Assembly: GCA_944392175.1 (NCBI GenBank)
Contig: CALXVT010000008.1
Coordinates: forward strand, 1 to 61,394
Length of the DNA stretch: 61,394 nucleotides
Direction of reading: 5' to 3'
Source of the DNA: an uncultured Clostridia bacterium
GTDB taxonomy: Bacteria > Bacillota > Clostridia > TANB77 > CAG-508
Shown here: one piece after another, positions 37,772-46,658 of the stretch
How the letters are laid out: each line of letters begins with the position of its first letter
Position numbering within the stretch: position 1 is the stretch's first letter
Position numbers and translations under genes: made by a program
Notes under the pieces: generated by a model
What the model was told of the DNA's origin: nothing
The model's input: the letters and a program-made list of their open reading frames with translations, nothing else
The model's database searches: none

Positions 37772-37939
37772 ATGGAATATGCTAAGGATGAGATATATAC
37801 AATTGAGTATATGGACGAAAAGAAAAGAAAGATTAATGACAAGGATATTTTTAAATTATTAATTTCAATAGGAATTGTATTTTGTACGGCAAATATTTTT
37901 TGTATATTTAATTTTTTTAGAATTTTATCAAACTTGTAA
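37772..37939 (+). CDS. Single-span membrane microprotein (55 aa)
   Basis: This 55-aa reading frame has AGGAGG 7 bases before its ATG. It has a charged N-terminal half (YTIEYMDEKKRKINDKD) and one hydrophobic helix (about 29-49, LLISIGIVFCTANIFCIF). It lies 14 bases before the methyltransferase gene and is probably co-transcribed. No family is recognised. Support is the ribosome site, promoter and clean spacing; there is no homology evidence. Confidence 0.6.
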   Translation: MEYAKDEIYTIEYMDEKKRKINDKDIFKLLISIGIVFCTANIFCIFNFFRILSNL

Positions 37940-37953
37940 AATGGAGATGTATT

Positions 37954-38814
37954 ATGAAACTTGCTAATAATTGGAAAGATTATGAAATATTAGATATGGC
38001 AAATGGAGAAAAACTAGAAAGATGGGGAAATGTTATTTTAATTAGACCTGACCCACAAATAATTTGGAATAAAAAAGAACATGAGGAAAAGTGGAAAACA
38101 GCAAATGCTATATATAATAGAAGTAAAACAGGTGGGGGAAGTTGGCAATATAAAAAGAAAATGCCTAGTGAATGGAAAATCAAATATAAAGATTTAACAT
38201 TTAATATTAAACCTATGGGATTTAAGCATACAGGTTTATTCCCAGAACAAGCTGTTAATTGGGATTGGATGATGGAAAAAATAAAATCTGCAAAAAGGGA
38301 TATTAAAGTGTTGAATTTATTTGCTTATACTGGTGGAGCAACAGTGGCTTGTCTTTCAGCAGGTGCTTCTGTGTGCCATGTTGATAGTTCAAAAGGAATG
38401 GTTACTTGGGCGAAAGAAAATGTGAATTCATCTGGATTAAAAGATAGACCTGTTAGATATATAGTTGATGATGTTGTTAAATTTGTAAATAGAGAAATTA
38501 GAAGAGGCAATAAATATGATGCAATTATAATGGATCCACCTTCTTATGGAAGAGGCGCAAAAGGAGAAGTATGGAGATTTGAAGATGATATTACAGATTT
38601 AGTAGAATTATGTACTAAGGTATTATCTAAAAATCCACTATTCTTTTTAATAAACTCATATACAACTGGAATATCTGCAAAAGTATTAGAAAATATTTTA
38701 AGAATAAATATAAAGAATGACGGAATTTTTGAATCTGGAGAAGTTGGACTACCTATGAAAGATTCAAAATTAGTACTTCCTTGTGGTATATATGGAAAAT
38801 GGGAGGAAAAATAA
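37954..38814 (+). CDS. SAM-dependent methyltransferase, RlmI-like
   Basis: This is a class I methyltransferase of the COG1092 type, probably acting on 23S rRNA cytosine, although the N-terminal PUA domain of RlmI is absent or divergent. The 286-aa product has LERWGNVILIRPDPQIIW and GFKHTGLFPEQAVNWDWM at the N-terminus, the SAM motif VLNLFAYTGGATVACLSAGA and VDSSKGMVTWAKEN, and the catalytic motif IIMDPPSYGRG near 195. The stop shares a base with the next gene's ATG (TAATG), indicating coupling with the pseudouridine synthase. Confidence 0.88.
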   Translation: MKLANNWKDYEILDMANGEKLERWGNVILIRPDPQIIWNKKEHEEKWKTANAIYNRSKTGGGSWQYKKKMPSEWKIKYKDLTFNIKPMGFKHTGLFPEQAVNWDWMMEKIKSAKRDIKVLNLFAYTGGATVACLSAGASVCHVDSSKGMVTWAKENVNSSGLKDRPVRYIVDDVVKFVNREIRRGNKYDAIIMDPPSYGRGAKGEVWRFEDDITDLVELCTKVLSKNPLFFLINSYTTGISAKVLENILRINIKNDGIFESGEVGLPMKDSKLVLPCGIYGKWEEK

Positions 38815-39500
38815 TGCTAAATATATTATATGAAGATAATCATATTATTGTAGTAGTAAAAGAACCTAGAATTCCTTCTCAAGCAGATAAAACTCATGAT
38901 TTAGATATGCTTACAATAATTAAGCAATATCTAAAGGAAAAATACAATAAACCAGGAAATGTGTATCTAGGATTGGTACACAGATTGGATAGATCAGTAG
39001 GTGGAGTTATGGTATTTGCCAAAACTTCTAAAGCTGCCTCAAGATTAAGTGAACAAGTTAGAAATAAAACTATATCAAAAAAATATATAGCTATAGTTAA
39101 AGGAAGAATGGAAACAGAAAAAGGGAATATGCAAGATTATTTAGTAAAAAATGAAAGATTAAATAAATCTATGGTTACTAATAAAGAAAATCAAAAGGCT
39201 AAATATGCAGAATTAGATTATGAAGTAATATATTATGATAAAATTAGAAATATGAGTTTAGTAAAAATAAATTTAAAAACTGGTAGACATCATCAAATAA
39301 GAGTACAATTTTCAAGTAGAGGACATAGTTTATGTGGAGATTCTAAATATGGGACAAGAAGTAGAACAGGAAAGCTTGCCTTATGGTCATATAAATTAGA
39401 ATTTAATCATCCAATAACTAAAGAAAGAATGAGCTTTACATATTTACCAAAAGCAGAAAGTATATGGAATATATTAAATAATGTTAATAAAATAGATTAA
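38814..39500 (+). CDS. RluA-family pseudouridine synthase
   Basis: It converts specific uridines in rRNA or tRNA to pseudouridine. The 228-aa product, from the ATG at 38814 after GGGAGG, has LYEDNHIIVVVKEPRIPSQ, the catalytic motif LGLVHRLDRSVGGVMVFAKT, ISKKYIAIVKG, KINLKTGRHHQIRVQFSSRGHSLCGDSKYG, and lacks an S4 domain. An earlier in-frame ATG at 38781 lies within the methyltransferase gene and has no ribosome site. The target site cannot be told from sequence. Confidence 0.93.
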   Translation: MLNILYEDNHIIVVVKEPRIPSQADKTHDLDMLTIIKQYLKEKYNKPGNVYLGLVHRLDRSVGGVMVFAKTSKAASRLSEQVRNKTISKKYIAIVKGRMETEKGNMQDYLVKNERLNKSMVTNKENQKAKYAELDYEVIYYDKIRNMSLVKINLKTGRHHQIRVQFSSRGHSLCGDSKYGTRSRTGKLALWSYKLEFNHPITKERMSFTYLPKAESIWNILNNVNKID

Positions 39501-39530
39501 AGGAGAAGTGACAGAAGTTGCTTCTTCTTT
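39499..39530 (+). terminator. Probable terminator
   Basis: AAAGGAGAAG (39499-39508) pairs with CTTCTTCTTT (39521-39530), one G-U, around a 12-base loop, followed by T-rich sequence. Confidence 0.6.
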
Positions 39531-39615
39531 TATTTGGTAAAAAAACAAAATTATTATGTGAAATAAAAAAATAAGATTTTCATAAAAATAATATCTAATT
39601 TTACAAAAACGATAG

Positions 39616-39642
39616 TTGAAAAAACAAATTAAGAAATATAAT
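39616..39642 (+). promoter_or_regulatory. Candidate agrBD promoter
   Basis: TTGAAA (39616-39621) precedes TATAAT (39637-39642) with a short 15-bp spacer; a TAATTA at 39639 would give 17. Short spacing often means an activator is needed, which would suit AgrA control, but no clear AgrA box is seen. Confidence 0.35.
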
Positions 39643-39671
39643 TATCACAGAATAAGAAAGGAAATAAAAGA

Positions 39672-40283
39672 ATGATAGAAGCAATTTGTAATTCATTAAC
39701 CAAAAAAATTATAGAATCAGTGGATGAAGTAGATGAGAGTAAAGCTGATGAAATAAATTATGGATTACAATTATTAATTGGAGAAGTTCCAAAGTTTTTT
39801 ATTACATTAATTTTAGCAATTTTATTCCACATGGTTGGTCTTACTTTAATTTCTTTTTTAATTATTCTACCATATAGAACATTTTCCGGAGGCTTTCATT
39901 TACATACACATTTAGGATGTATAATAGTTACAAATCTTTTATATATAGGAACACCATATTTAGCAAGTATAATTAATATAAGTGATGTAGTAAAATATGT
40001 AGCTATAGTATTTACATTTATATTTAGTTTTTGGATGATAAATAAATATGCACCTGCAGATACAGAAAATGTTCCGATTCTTCAAAAAAAGGAAAGAAGA
40101 AAAAGGAAAATATGGTCATTTGTAATTGCAGGAATTGAATTAATAATTGCAATATTTATACCATATAAAGTAATCTCTAATTTGATAATTCTTGGAATAA
40201 TATTTCAAACATGTACATTAACTAAGACAGCGTATAAGATTACTAAAAACAAATATGGTTATGAGGTTTATGGTAGTAATTGA
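39672..40283 (+). CDS. agrB: AgrB-like peptide-processing membrane protease
   Basis: AgrB cleaves the AgrD precursor at its C-terminal side, forms the thiolactone ring and helps export it. The 203-aa product matches the family in size. It has an N-terminal amphipathic helix, then RTFSGGFHLHTHLGC with catalytic His76 and Cys83 seven residues apart as in known AgrB, the conserved NKYAPADTENVPI segment near 125, a basic KKERRKRK loop and five to six membrane helices. AAGAAAGGA lies before the ATG. agrD follows after 43 bases. Confidence 0.95.
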   Translation: MIEAICNSLTKKIIESVDEVDESKADEINYGLQLLIGEVPKFFITLILAILFHMVGLTLISFLIILPYRTFSGGFHLHTHLGCIIVTNLLYIGTPYLASIINISDVVKYVAIVFTFIFSFWMINKYAPADTENVPILQKKERRKRKIWSFVIAGIELIIAIFIPYKVISNLIILGIIFQTCTLTKTAYKITKNKYGYEVYGSN

Positions 40284-40326
40284 GTTTTAAACTCTTACTA
40301 TATATAAAAAAAAGGGAGGAATAGCT

Positions 40327-40446
40327 ATGTTAAAGTTCTTAGCAAGATTAGCTGAAAAATATGCTAAATCAGCAAATACTGCATGCTTAATATTAGGAAT
40401 TATACATCAACCAAAAATGCCAGACAGTATGATTAAAAGGGACTAA
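40327..40446 (+). CDS. agrD: AgrD-like autoinducing peptide precursor (39 aa)
   Basis: This 39-aa frame has GGGAGG 6 bases before the ATG. It shows the AgrD plan: an amphipathic N-terminal leader (LKFLARLAEKYAKS), a core around the single Cys20 (NTACLILGII), and the acidic/Pro C-terminal recognition tail (HQPKMPDSMIKRD). The tail closely follows the clostridial HQPxxP pattern. If the boundary lies before HQP as in Clostridium perfringens AgrD, the ring would be CLILGII, seven residues instead of the usual five. It lies directly downstream of agrB and before a bidirectional terminator. Confidence 0.92.
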   Translation: MLKFLARLAEKYAKSANTACLILGIIHQPKMPDSMIKRD

Positions 40447-40481
40447 GCATATTCTAAACTAATTAAACGACTAACAAAAGA

Positions 40482-40507
40482 AAAATACCTAAGAAATTAG
40501 GTATTTT
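40482..40507. terminator. Bidirectional terminator between agrD and agrC
   Basis: A perfect 11-bp stem (40482-40492 with 40497-40507) closes a GAAA loop, with A-run before and T-run after. It separates the convergent agrBD and agrAC units. Confidence 0.85.
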
Positions 40508-40517
40508 ATTTTTGTAT

Positions 40518-41864
40518 TTATAAATATATTTCTAATTGTTGCGAAAAATATTCATCATTTTTACTTGTAAATATTGCAAGATTTGAATTTTTATTTAATA
40601 TTTTGTTAACTTCCCATAATCCTAATCCGGTATTATGTGGTTTAGTAGAATATGATTTTTCAAATATTTTTATTGTATCTACATTTTTATCTTTATATGT
40701 ATTTTCTATAATAATTAATTGTCTATTTTTTCTATTATCCATTAAAAATCTAATGTTAATATATTTTTTATCACATTCTTGTGCTGCTTCTATACTATTA
40801 TCTAATAATATTCCAAGAATTCTACTAATTTCATAAATATCTGCATGTAGAGTATTTAAATCAAGATATACACCAAGTTCCATTTTTATATTTTTCTTTT
40901 CAGCTTTATTATATTTATCTAAAAGGATTGCATATATAGATGGATTATTTACTGTTTCAGGATTTAATGCAGATAAATTATTAATACTATTACATTCATC
41001 AAATAAAGAATTATAGTATTTTGAAAGTCCGTTCATATCTTTTGCTCTTACATATCCACCAATAGCATGAACAATATTATTAAAATCATGTTTGAATGCA
41101 CGAATATTATCATACATTGATTTTAAATTATCATTATATGATTGCAGATTATGATTATCAATAGTTGCAACTTCTAATTGTTTAGTTTTTACAATATTAA
41201 ATAAACTGACAAAGAAATATGCAATTAAACAAATAATACTAATAAATATAACAAATGTAGGCAATAGATTATTATAAAAAGCAGAAATATATAATTGTAA
41301 AAATACAGTAATAAATCCTAGAACAATTGTGGAAAATATAACTATACTATCTTTTTTATTAATATTTTTGAATAAAGTAATATTTATATTAAACTTTTGA
41401 AATAATTTAAGCATTATAAATAAACAAGAATATACAATAAACATAAATATAACAGCATATATTGGATAATTTGCAAATTCAGAATATGTTCCATTGAAAA
41501 ATAATGTATATATTTGAGAAGAAATCATCTCAAATAAAGCTGTTAACAAAAATTGTATACCAACTCCTATAAATGATTCTAAAATTTTAGCATTCAAAAA
41601 TATTTTATAAGTAATAATTAGTATAAATAAATTAAATATAGTATTATAAGGTATTGGAATTAAGAATCTACTTATAATGCTAGACAAAACTAATATTAAC
41701 ATACATAAATATTTATTTTTCTTAGACGGACTTTTAGCGAAAAGAGTTATAAATAAATTTATATAAATATAAGCTTCTATAATAAAAAATGGTACTGTAA
41801 TAATATTAGTTAACATTTCGTTTTGGCTCATCAAGCCCTCTGTAATTTTCTGAAAAATATTCAT
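40518..41864 (-). CDS. agrC: AgrC-like sensor histidine kinase
   Basis: AgrC is the membrane receptor for the autoinducing peptide and phosphorylates AgrA. The 448-aa product has six to seven membrane helices (about 17-225), then a cytoplasmic HPK10-type kinase: H-box RAFKHDFNNIVHAIGGY with His259, N-box GILLDNSIEAAQE near 351-363, and G-box TGLGLWEVNKIL near 412. Three start codons are possible (41864, 41831, 41816). The first overlaps agrA by 59 bases; AGAGGG suits the second. It is transcribed with agrA, convergent to agrBD. Confidence 0.93.
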   Translation of the reverse strand: MNIFQKITEGLMSQNEMLTNIITVPFFIIEAYIYINLFITLFAKSPSKKNKYLCMLILVLSSIISRFLIPIPYNTIFNLFILIITYKIFLNAKILESFIGVGIQFLLTALFEMISSQIYTLFFNGTYSEFANYPIYAVIFMFIVYSCLFIMLKLFQKFNINITLFKNINKKDSIVIFSTIVLGFITVFLQLYISAFYNNLLPTFVIFISIICLIAYFFVSLFNIVKTKQLEVATIDNHNLQSYNDNLKSMYDNIRAFKHDFNNIVHAIGGYVRAKDMNGLSKYYNSLFDECNSINNLSALNPETVNNPSIYAILLDKYNKAEKKNIKMELGVYLDLNTLHADIYEISRILGILLDNSIEAAQECDKKYINIRFLMDNRKNRQLIIIENTYKDKNVDTIKIFEKSYSTKPHNTGLGLWEVNKILNKNSNLAIFTSKNDEYFSQQLEIYL

Positions 41865-42561
41865 AATTATTTAAAACCTCCATTAAATTGTTTTTATATT
41901 TCGGACCAATAGGACAAATATTGTTAAACATAAGGTATATTGTATTATTGTTAATATCAATATGTTCAATCATATCAATATTTACAATGTATGATTTATG
42001 ACATCTTATAAAATTTTCTGGTAGTTTATCTTCAATTTTATTAAAAGGTATATAAGCTGAATAATCATTAAAATGAGTATGATAAATTGACTTCATATTA
42101 TCTTTCCTAATATAAAGTATATCTTCTTCTTTAATTATAATTGGGGAATTACCGATTTTAATAAATTTTGCTGTATTAGATTTTATATCGTCAAATAATC
42201 TAGAAATTGTTAATTCAAGTCTTTCAGAAATAAAAGGCTTTGGAATGTAATCAAAAGTTTTATATTTATATGCAACTAATGCATATTCAAGGTGTCCTGT
42301 GGTAAAAATAATATACATTTCCTTATTAGTTTCCCTAATTTTTTCTGCTATGTCTAATCCCGATAATTTATTCTTTAAATTTATATCAAGAAATAGTACA
42401 TCAACAGTATTCTGTTCTATATATTTCATTAAATCATTGGCGTTAGTACATTTATAAGTAATACATGTATCATAATCATATTGCATCAAAATATTTTCTA
42501 ACATTTGAGATAATTTATTTAAAACAGTTATATTATCATCACACAACACAAAACTAAGCAT
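41806..42561 (-). CDS. agrA: AgrA-like LytTR response regulator
   Basis: AgrA activates target promoters when phosphorylated. The 251-aa product has a receiver domain (LSFVLCDDN start, phospho-acceptor Asp59 in DVLFLDINL, KTFDYIPKPF) and a C-terminal LytTR DNA-binding domain from about 135 (SPIIIKEEDILYIRKD, INFIRCHKSYIVNIDMIEHIDINNNTIYL-type pattern). The ATG at 42561 has GGAGATG upstream; a longer frame by 10 residues is rejected. It is transcribed first, before agrC, the reverse of the staphylococcal C-A order. Confidence 0.93.
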   Translation of the reverse strand: MLSFVLCDDNITVLNKLSQMLENILMQYDYDTCITYKCTNANDLMKYIEQNTVDVLFLDINLKNKLSGLDIAEKIRETNKEMYIIFTTGHLEYALVAYKYKTFDYIPKPFISERLELTISRLFDDIKSNTAKFIKIGNSPIIIKEEDILYIRKDNMKSIYHTHFNDYSAYIPFNKIEDKLPENFIRCHKSYIVNIDMIEHIDINNNTIYLMFNNICPIGPKYKNNLMEVLNNYEYFSENYRGLDEPKRNVN

Positions 42562-42981
42562 GTTTTCATCTCCTAAAACTAAATAATTCATGAATCAGCA
42601 AGAATATGCAAAATTCAAGTTGGTTTGACAATTACCTTTATTTTCCAATAATAAATACAATATAATCTAAAATTTTGATAATGTCAATATAAAAAAATAT
42701 AGTAATTAAAAATCAAAAAAAAATCAAATTAAAAATCATGTATCCTTACAGCATAGTAAGATTATGAAAAATAAAAAAGGAAAAAAATACAAAAAAATTT
42801 TACAATAATTTCAAAAAAATATCTTATGATTAAACAGTAATTCTATAAAAAAGAATAAAATATGTAGAAAATAAGTAACATAAAAGTAATATAAAAATAT
42901 ATCAGATTTTATTGACTAAAAAAGTTAAAAATAGTAAGATATAAGTAATGTTTACAACAGATAAAGAATGGGGGATAACAA
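42562..42981. promoter_or_regulatory. 420-base intergenic region between agrA and the LRR operon
   Basis: This AT-rich divergent region contains no credible reading frame. It holds the LRR promoter (42912-42940), an isolated TTGACA-N17 element at 42625 on the plus strand with a weak -10 (TAATAA), a small CTTAC-N6-GTAAG hairpin near 42743-42758, and two exact copies of AATTAAAAATCA at 42704-42715 and 42727-42738. The repeats, 23 bp apart on the same face of the helix, resemble the spacing of LytTR-regulator sites. Confidence 0.4.
42912..42940 (+). promoter_or_regulatory. LRR-dockerin operon promoter, TTGACT-N17-TAAGAT
   Basis: TTGACT (42912-42917) and TAAGAT (42935-42940) are 17 bp apart. The ATG lies 41 bases later after GGGGG. 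Confidence 0.6.
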
Positions 42982-45900
42982 ATGAAATATAAAAGAGGAA
43001 GGAACATAAGAAGAATAATATTTTCATTCTTGATTATTTTTATTCTTTTAGCATTATCAGCAATTATTTATTCTGCAACAATTGAAAAAACAGAAATAAC
43101 ATTTCAAGACAATAATTTATATCAAGCAGTAAAAAATGTTTTATCAAAAGAAATTATGAGTTCTGATAATGGTACCAAAACAATAACAATAGCAACAGAA
43201 ACATTAAATGGAATAACATCAATGGATTTAAGAAATTCAGATATTTCTAATTTATCCGGAATAGAAAAATTTACTAATTTAAGTAGTATAGATTTATCAA
43301 GAAATAATATATCAGATATAAGCCCAATAATTAGTTTAAATAATCTAACAAATTTAAATTTAAATGATAATCCTGTAAGCAATTTATCAGAATTATCTAA
43401 TAAAACTAATTTAACAGATTTATATTTATCAAATACTGGAATAAGTAATGTATCTTTCTTAAGTAATTTAGTTAATTTAAAGACATTGGATATTTCTAGT
43501 AACAATATCAGTAATTTACAAGGTCTTAGTTTGTTAAATTCTTTAATTACATTAAATGTTTCTAGTAATAGAAGTTTAGCTACATTAGGCGAAATTTCAA
43601 CACATGATTCTATAGAGGATTTAAATATTTCATCAACAGGAATAACTGATATTTCTAGTATAATTAATTTAGGAAATTTAAAAAGATTAAATATAGGAAA
43701 TTTAACAGGTATAAATGTAAATCCAGTACTTCAAACACATAAAGTAGGTTCTGAAACAGTTCCATATCTTGCAAATTTGGAAATGCTAGATATGAGATAT
43801 ACAAATAGAATTTCTTTTTCATCTTTAGCTAAATTAACAAAAATTAAAGAATTATATATGCAAGGAAATTCAATAAGTAGTATATCTGGAATATATGAAA
43901 TGTCAAATTTACAATATTTAAATTTGGAAGATAATAATATTTCTGATCTTAGTTATTTTATAAAATGGAAAACAGTAGATAATACACAAGTTGTGGATAA
44001 ATATATGCCTGCAACAGAAATAAGCTTAAAGAATAATGAAATTTCAGATGTATCAATTTTTGCAGATTTACCTCAACAAGTAGAATATTTGGATTTATCA
44101 CAAAATCATATATATAATATTACACCATTAACTGGAACAACTTATTCAAAAGGTATTTATTTACAAGACCAAACAATAGATTTTCCTATATTTAAAAAGT
44201 CTGCAGAAGTTAATCAATATATAATTTTACCAAGTATATTCCAATTAAGTAAGACAAATGGAAGTATTGTTTATTCTGAAAATGCAAGTTTTGATGTAAA
44301 TGGTGTTACATTAAATAATGCTTCAGAATATCAAACACCAGGAAATTATAATGTAATTATAGATTATAATAAAACAAGTGCTGATACTTTATCACTTACA
44401 TTACATGGTGGAAATGCTGATGGAAGTATTATTAATTTTAAAATTTCATCATCATCTTCAGCAATAGATTCATTATTATTTGTTGATGAAAATTTAGATG
44501 CAGCAATATATAGACATTTACTAACTCTTTTAGATGATGATACATATATAGCTAGAATTCCAAAAATCATAAATATAGAACATAGCATAATAAGAGAAGT
44601 AGAAGAATTAAATTTATCAAATGGAAATATTAGAGATTTAACTGGACTTGCAAGTTTCTCAGAACTAGAAAATTTAAATTTAGCTCAAAATAAAATTACA
44701 ACAATAGATGAATTAAAATCTTGTACAAAGATTACAAACTTAAATCTTTCTAATTCACCAGTAGGAGACAATAATTCAGCAATACTTCAAATGACAAAAT
44801 TGCAGAGTTTAGATTTATCAAATACAGGAATTACTAATATAAATATTATAAATGATTTAGTAAATTATTGGATATCAGAAAAAGATGATATAGAATTAAT
44901 AGAATTAAATATTTCAAATAATGGATTAACAGATGATAAAGTAGAAGGCATAAAAAATATTACACCACTTCAAAAATTATATGTCGCTGGAAATAATATT
45001 ACAGATATTTCAGGATATACGAATTTAACAAGTTTAAATACTTTAGATATATCAAGTAACCAAATAGAAGATATATCAGCATTGTCAAATTTAAAAGCTT
45101 TAAGAACTTTATATATGAATAACAATAAAATTTATAATGTTGAACCTATATCAAGATTGTCAGTAACAGTACTAGAATTTTCAGGAAATAAAGTAAGTGA
45201 TGTTAGTTCGATGTCAAGAATGACAAGTTTGACAGATTTATATATGGATAATAATATGATTGATGATATTTCTTCACTAGAAATATTAAATATAAAGAAT
45301 GTATTTTCTGCTAAAAGACAAAAAATGGTAAGAACAGCTGCAGAAAGTGCTCAAGGAGAAATGACAGTAGAATTACCAGCAATATTTAAATCATCAAAAC
45401 AAAATGGAAGTAAAGTATATACTGCGTCAGATTTTAATTTATCAAATTGTACATTATCTCCAGATGGAAATAGTATAGTAGTAAATTTAACAACATTGGG
45501 AGATAAAATAGCCACAGCAACAATTGCTGGAGGAAATGCAGATGGAACAATGCTTTCAGTAGCAAAACCATTAGAAGCAACAATAGATTATAATATTAAA
45601 GAGAAAACAAATCAAAATGTAATTGCAACAATTAGCTTTAATAGAGCAAATGTAACAATAACAAATAATTCAGGAAATAATACATATACATTTACACAAA
45701 ACGATGAATTTACATTTGAATATATGGATGAATATGGATTTACAGGACAAGCTTTAGCCACAGTTAATTGGATAGATAAAGATGCTCCACAATATACAAT
45801 TTCAAAACAACAAGATGAAAATAAAGTAATAGTAACAATTACAATGAACGAAGAAGTAGAAAAACCATCTGGATGGGGCTGGAATTTAAGTGAAGATAAA

Positions 45901-46644
45901 AAAGTATTAACAAAAACATTTAATGCAGGCGATCAAGAAACAATTACTGTTTCAGATTTAGCAGGAAATGAAATTCAGATTTCAATTACGGCAGAAGCTG
46001 ACACAACACCACCAACAATTTCAAATGTTGAAAATAATAAAGTGTATGATGGACCAGTAACACCTACAATTACTGATGAAAACTTAAAAGAAGTAATATT
46101 AACAAAGGATGGACAACAAGTAATTAATTATAGAAATGGTAATACAATTTCAGGTAATGGAAAATATGTTTTAACAGCTAGAGATGAATTTGGAAATGAA
46201 ACTACAGTTTCTTTTGAAATAAGAACTACTTCAGATGTAGTAACATCTAGCAAATATAGAGTTAGTGAAGATACATTATATATTTCTAGAATATCTCCAA
46301 AAACATCTGTAAGTACATTAAAAAATAATTTGGATTGTGAATTACAATATGATGTAATAAACAAAAATGGAAATAAAATGAGTACTTCAACTACTGTTTC
46401 AACAGGTGATAAGATTAGATTAAGTAATAATAAAGAATATATACTTATTGTTACAGGAGATACAGATGGAAATGGAGATGCAGATTTCCAAGATATTCTA
46501 AATATAAATAAATACAGATTAAATGGAAATGGATTACAAGGTGCATACTTAATTGCAGGAGATGTAAATGATAATGGAAATGCAGATTTCCAAGATATTT
46601 TAGAAATAAATAAATATAGATTAGGAAATACAAGTACTTTATAA
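42982..46644 (+). CDS. Secreted leucine-rich-repeat protein with C-terminal dockerin
   Basis: This is a 1220-aa surface or secreted protein. A basic N-terminus and hydrophobic signal helix (about 10-31) lead to internalin-like 22-residue LRRs (about 78-380), a beta-rich cap (about 390-487), a second LRR block (about 540-770) with a second cap (about 795-860), then Ig-like regions (about 870-1090). The two LRR-cap halves are paralogous (LPSIFQLSKTNGS versus LPAIFKSSKQNGS; GGNADGS versus GGNADGT). A pre-dockerin module is followed by a type I dockerin at about 1159-1214 with two calcium-binding repeats, GDTDGNGDADFQDILNINKY and GDVNDNGNADFQDILEINKY. There is no enzymatic domain. It is co-transcribed with the cohesin gene 14 bases downstream. 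Confidence 0.93.
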   Translation: MKYKRGRNIRRIIFSFLIIFILLALSAIIYSATIEKTEITFQDNNLYQAVKNVLSKEIMSSDNGTKTITIATETLNGITSMDLRNSDISNLSGIEKFTNLSSIDLSRNNISDISPIISLNNLTNLNLNDNPVSNLSELSNKTNLTDLYLSNTGISNVSFLSNLVNLKTLDISSNNISNLQGLSLLNSLITLNVSSNRSLATLGEISTHDSIEDLNISSTGITDISSIINLGNLKRLNIGNLTGINVNPVLQTHKVGSETVPYLANLEMLDMRYTNRISFSSLAKLTKIKELYMQGNSISSISGIYEMSNLQYLNLEDNNISDLSYFIKWKTVDNTQVVDKYMPATEISLKNNEISDVSIFADLPQQVEYLDLSQNHIYNITPLTGTTYSKGIYLQDQTIDFPIFKKSAEVNQYIILPSIFQLSKTNGSIVYSENASFDVNGVTLNNASEYQTPGNYNVIIDYNKTSADTLSLTLHGGNADGSIINFKISSSSSAIDSLLFVDENLDAAIYRHLLTLLDDDTYIARIPKIINIEHSIIREVEELNLSNGNIRDLTGLASFSELENLNLAQNKITTIDELKSCTKITNLNLSNSPVGDNNSAILQMTKLQSLDLSNTGITNINIINDLVNYWISEKDDIELIELNISNNGLTDDKVEGIKNITPLQKLYVAGNNITDISGYTNLTSLNTLDISSNQIEDISALSNLKALRTLYMNNNKIYNVEPISRLSVTVLEFSGNKVSDVSSMSRMTSLTDLYMDNNMIDDISSLEILNIKNVFSAKRQKMVRTAAESAQGEMTVELPAIFKSSKQNGSKVYTASDFNLSNCTLSPDGNSIVVNLTTLGDKIATATIAGGNADGTMLSVAKPLEATIDYNIKEKTNQNVIATISFNRANVTITNNSGNNTYTFTQNDEFTFEYMDEYGFTGQALATVNWIDKDAPQYTISKQQDENKVIVTITMNEEVEKPSGWGWNLSEDKKVLTKTFNAGDQETITVSDLAGNEIQISITAEADTTPPTISNVENNKVYDGPVTPTITDENLKEVILTKDGQQVINYRNGNTISGNGKYVLTARDEFGNETTVSFEIRTTSDVVTSSKYRVSEDTLYISRISPKTSVSTLKNNLDCELQYDVINKNGNKMSTSTTVSTGDKIRLSNNKEYILIVTGDTDGNGDADFQDILNINKYRLNGNGLQGAYLIAGDVNDNGNADFQDILEINKYRLGNTSTL

Positions 46645-46658
46645 AATGGAGGTATAAT

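Noticed and set aside
39600..39660. Staphylococcal-type AgrA binding sites before agrB
   Set aside because: Only a single GTTGA-like word is present; no paired repeats of the right spacing.
46451..46633. Minus-strand repeats opposite the dockerin
   Set aside because: The repeated HFH/YLYLEYLGNLH pattern is simply the antisense of the two dockerin repeats.
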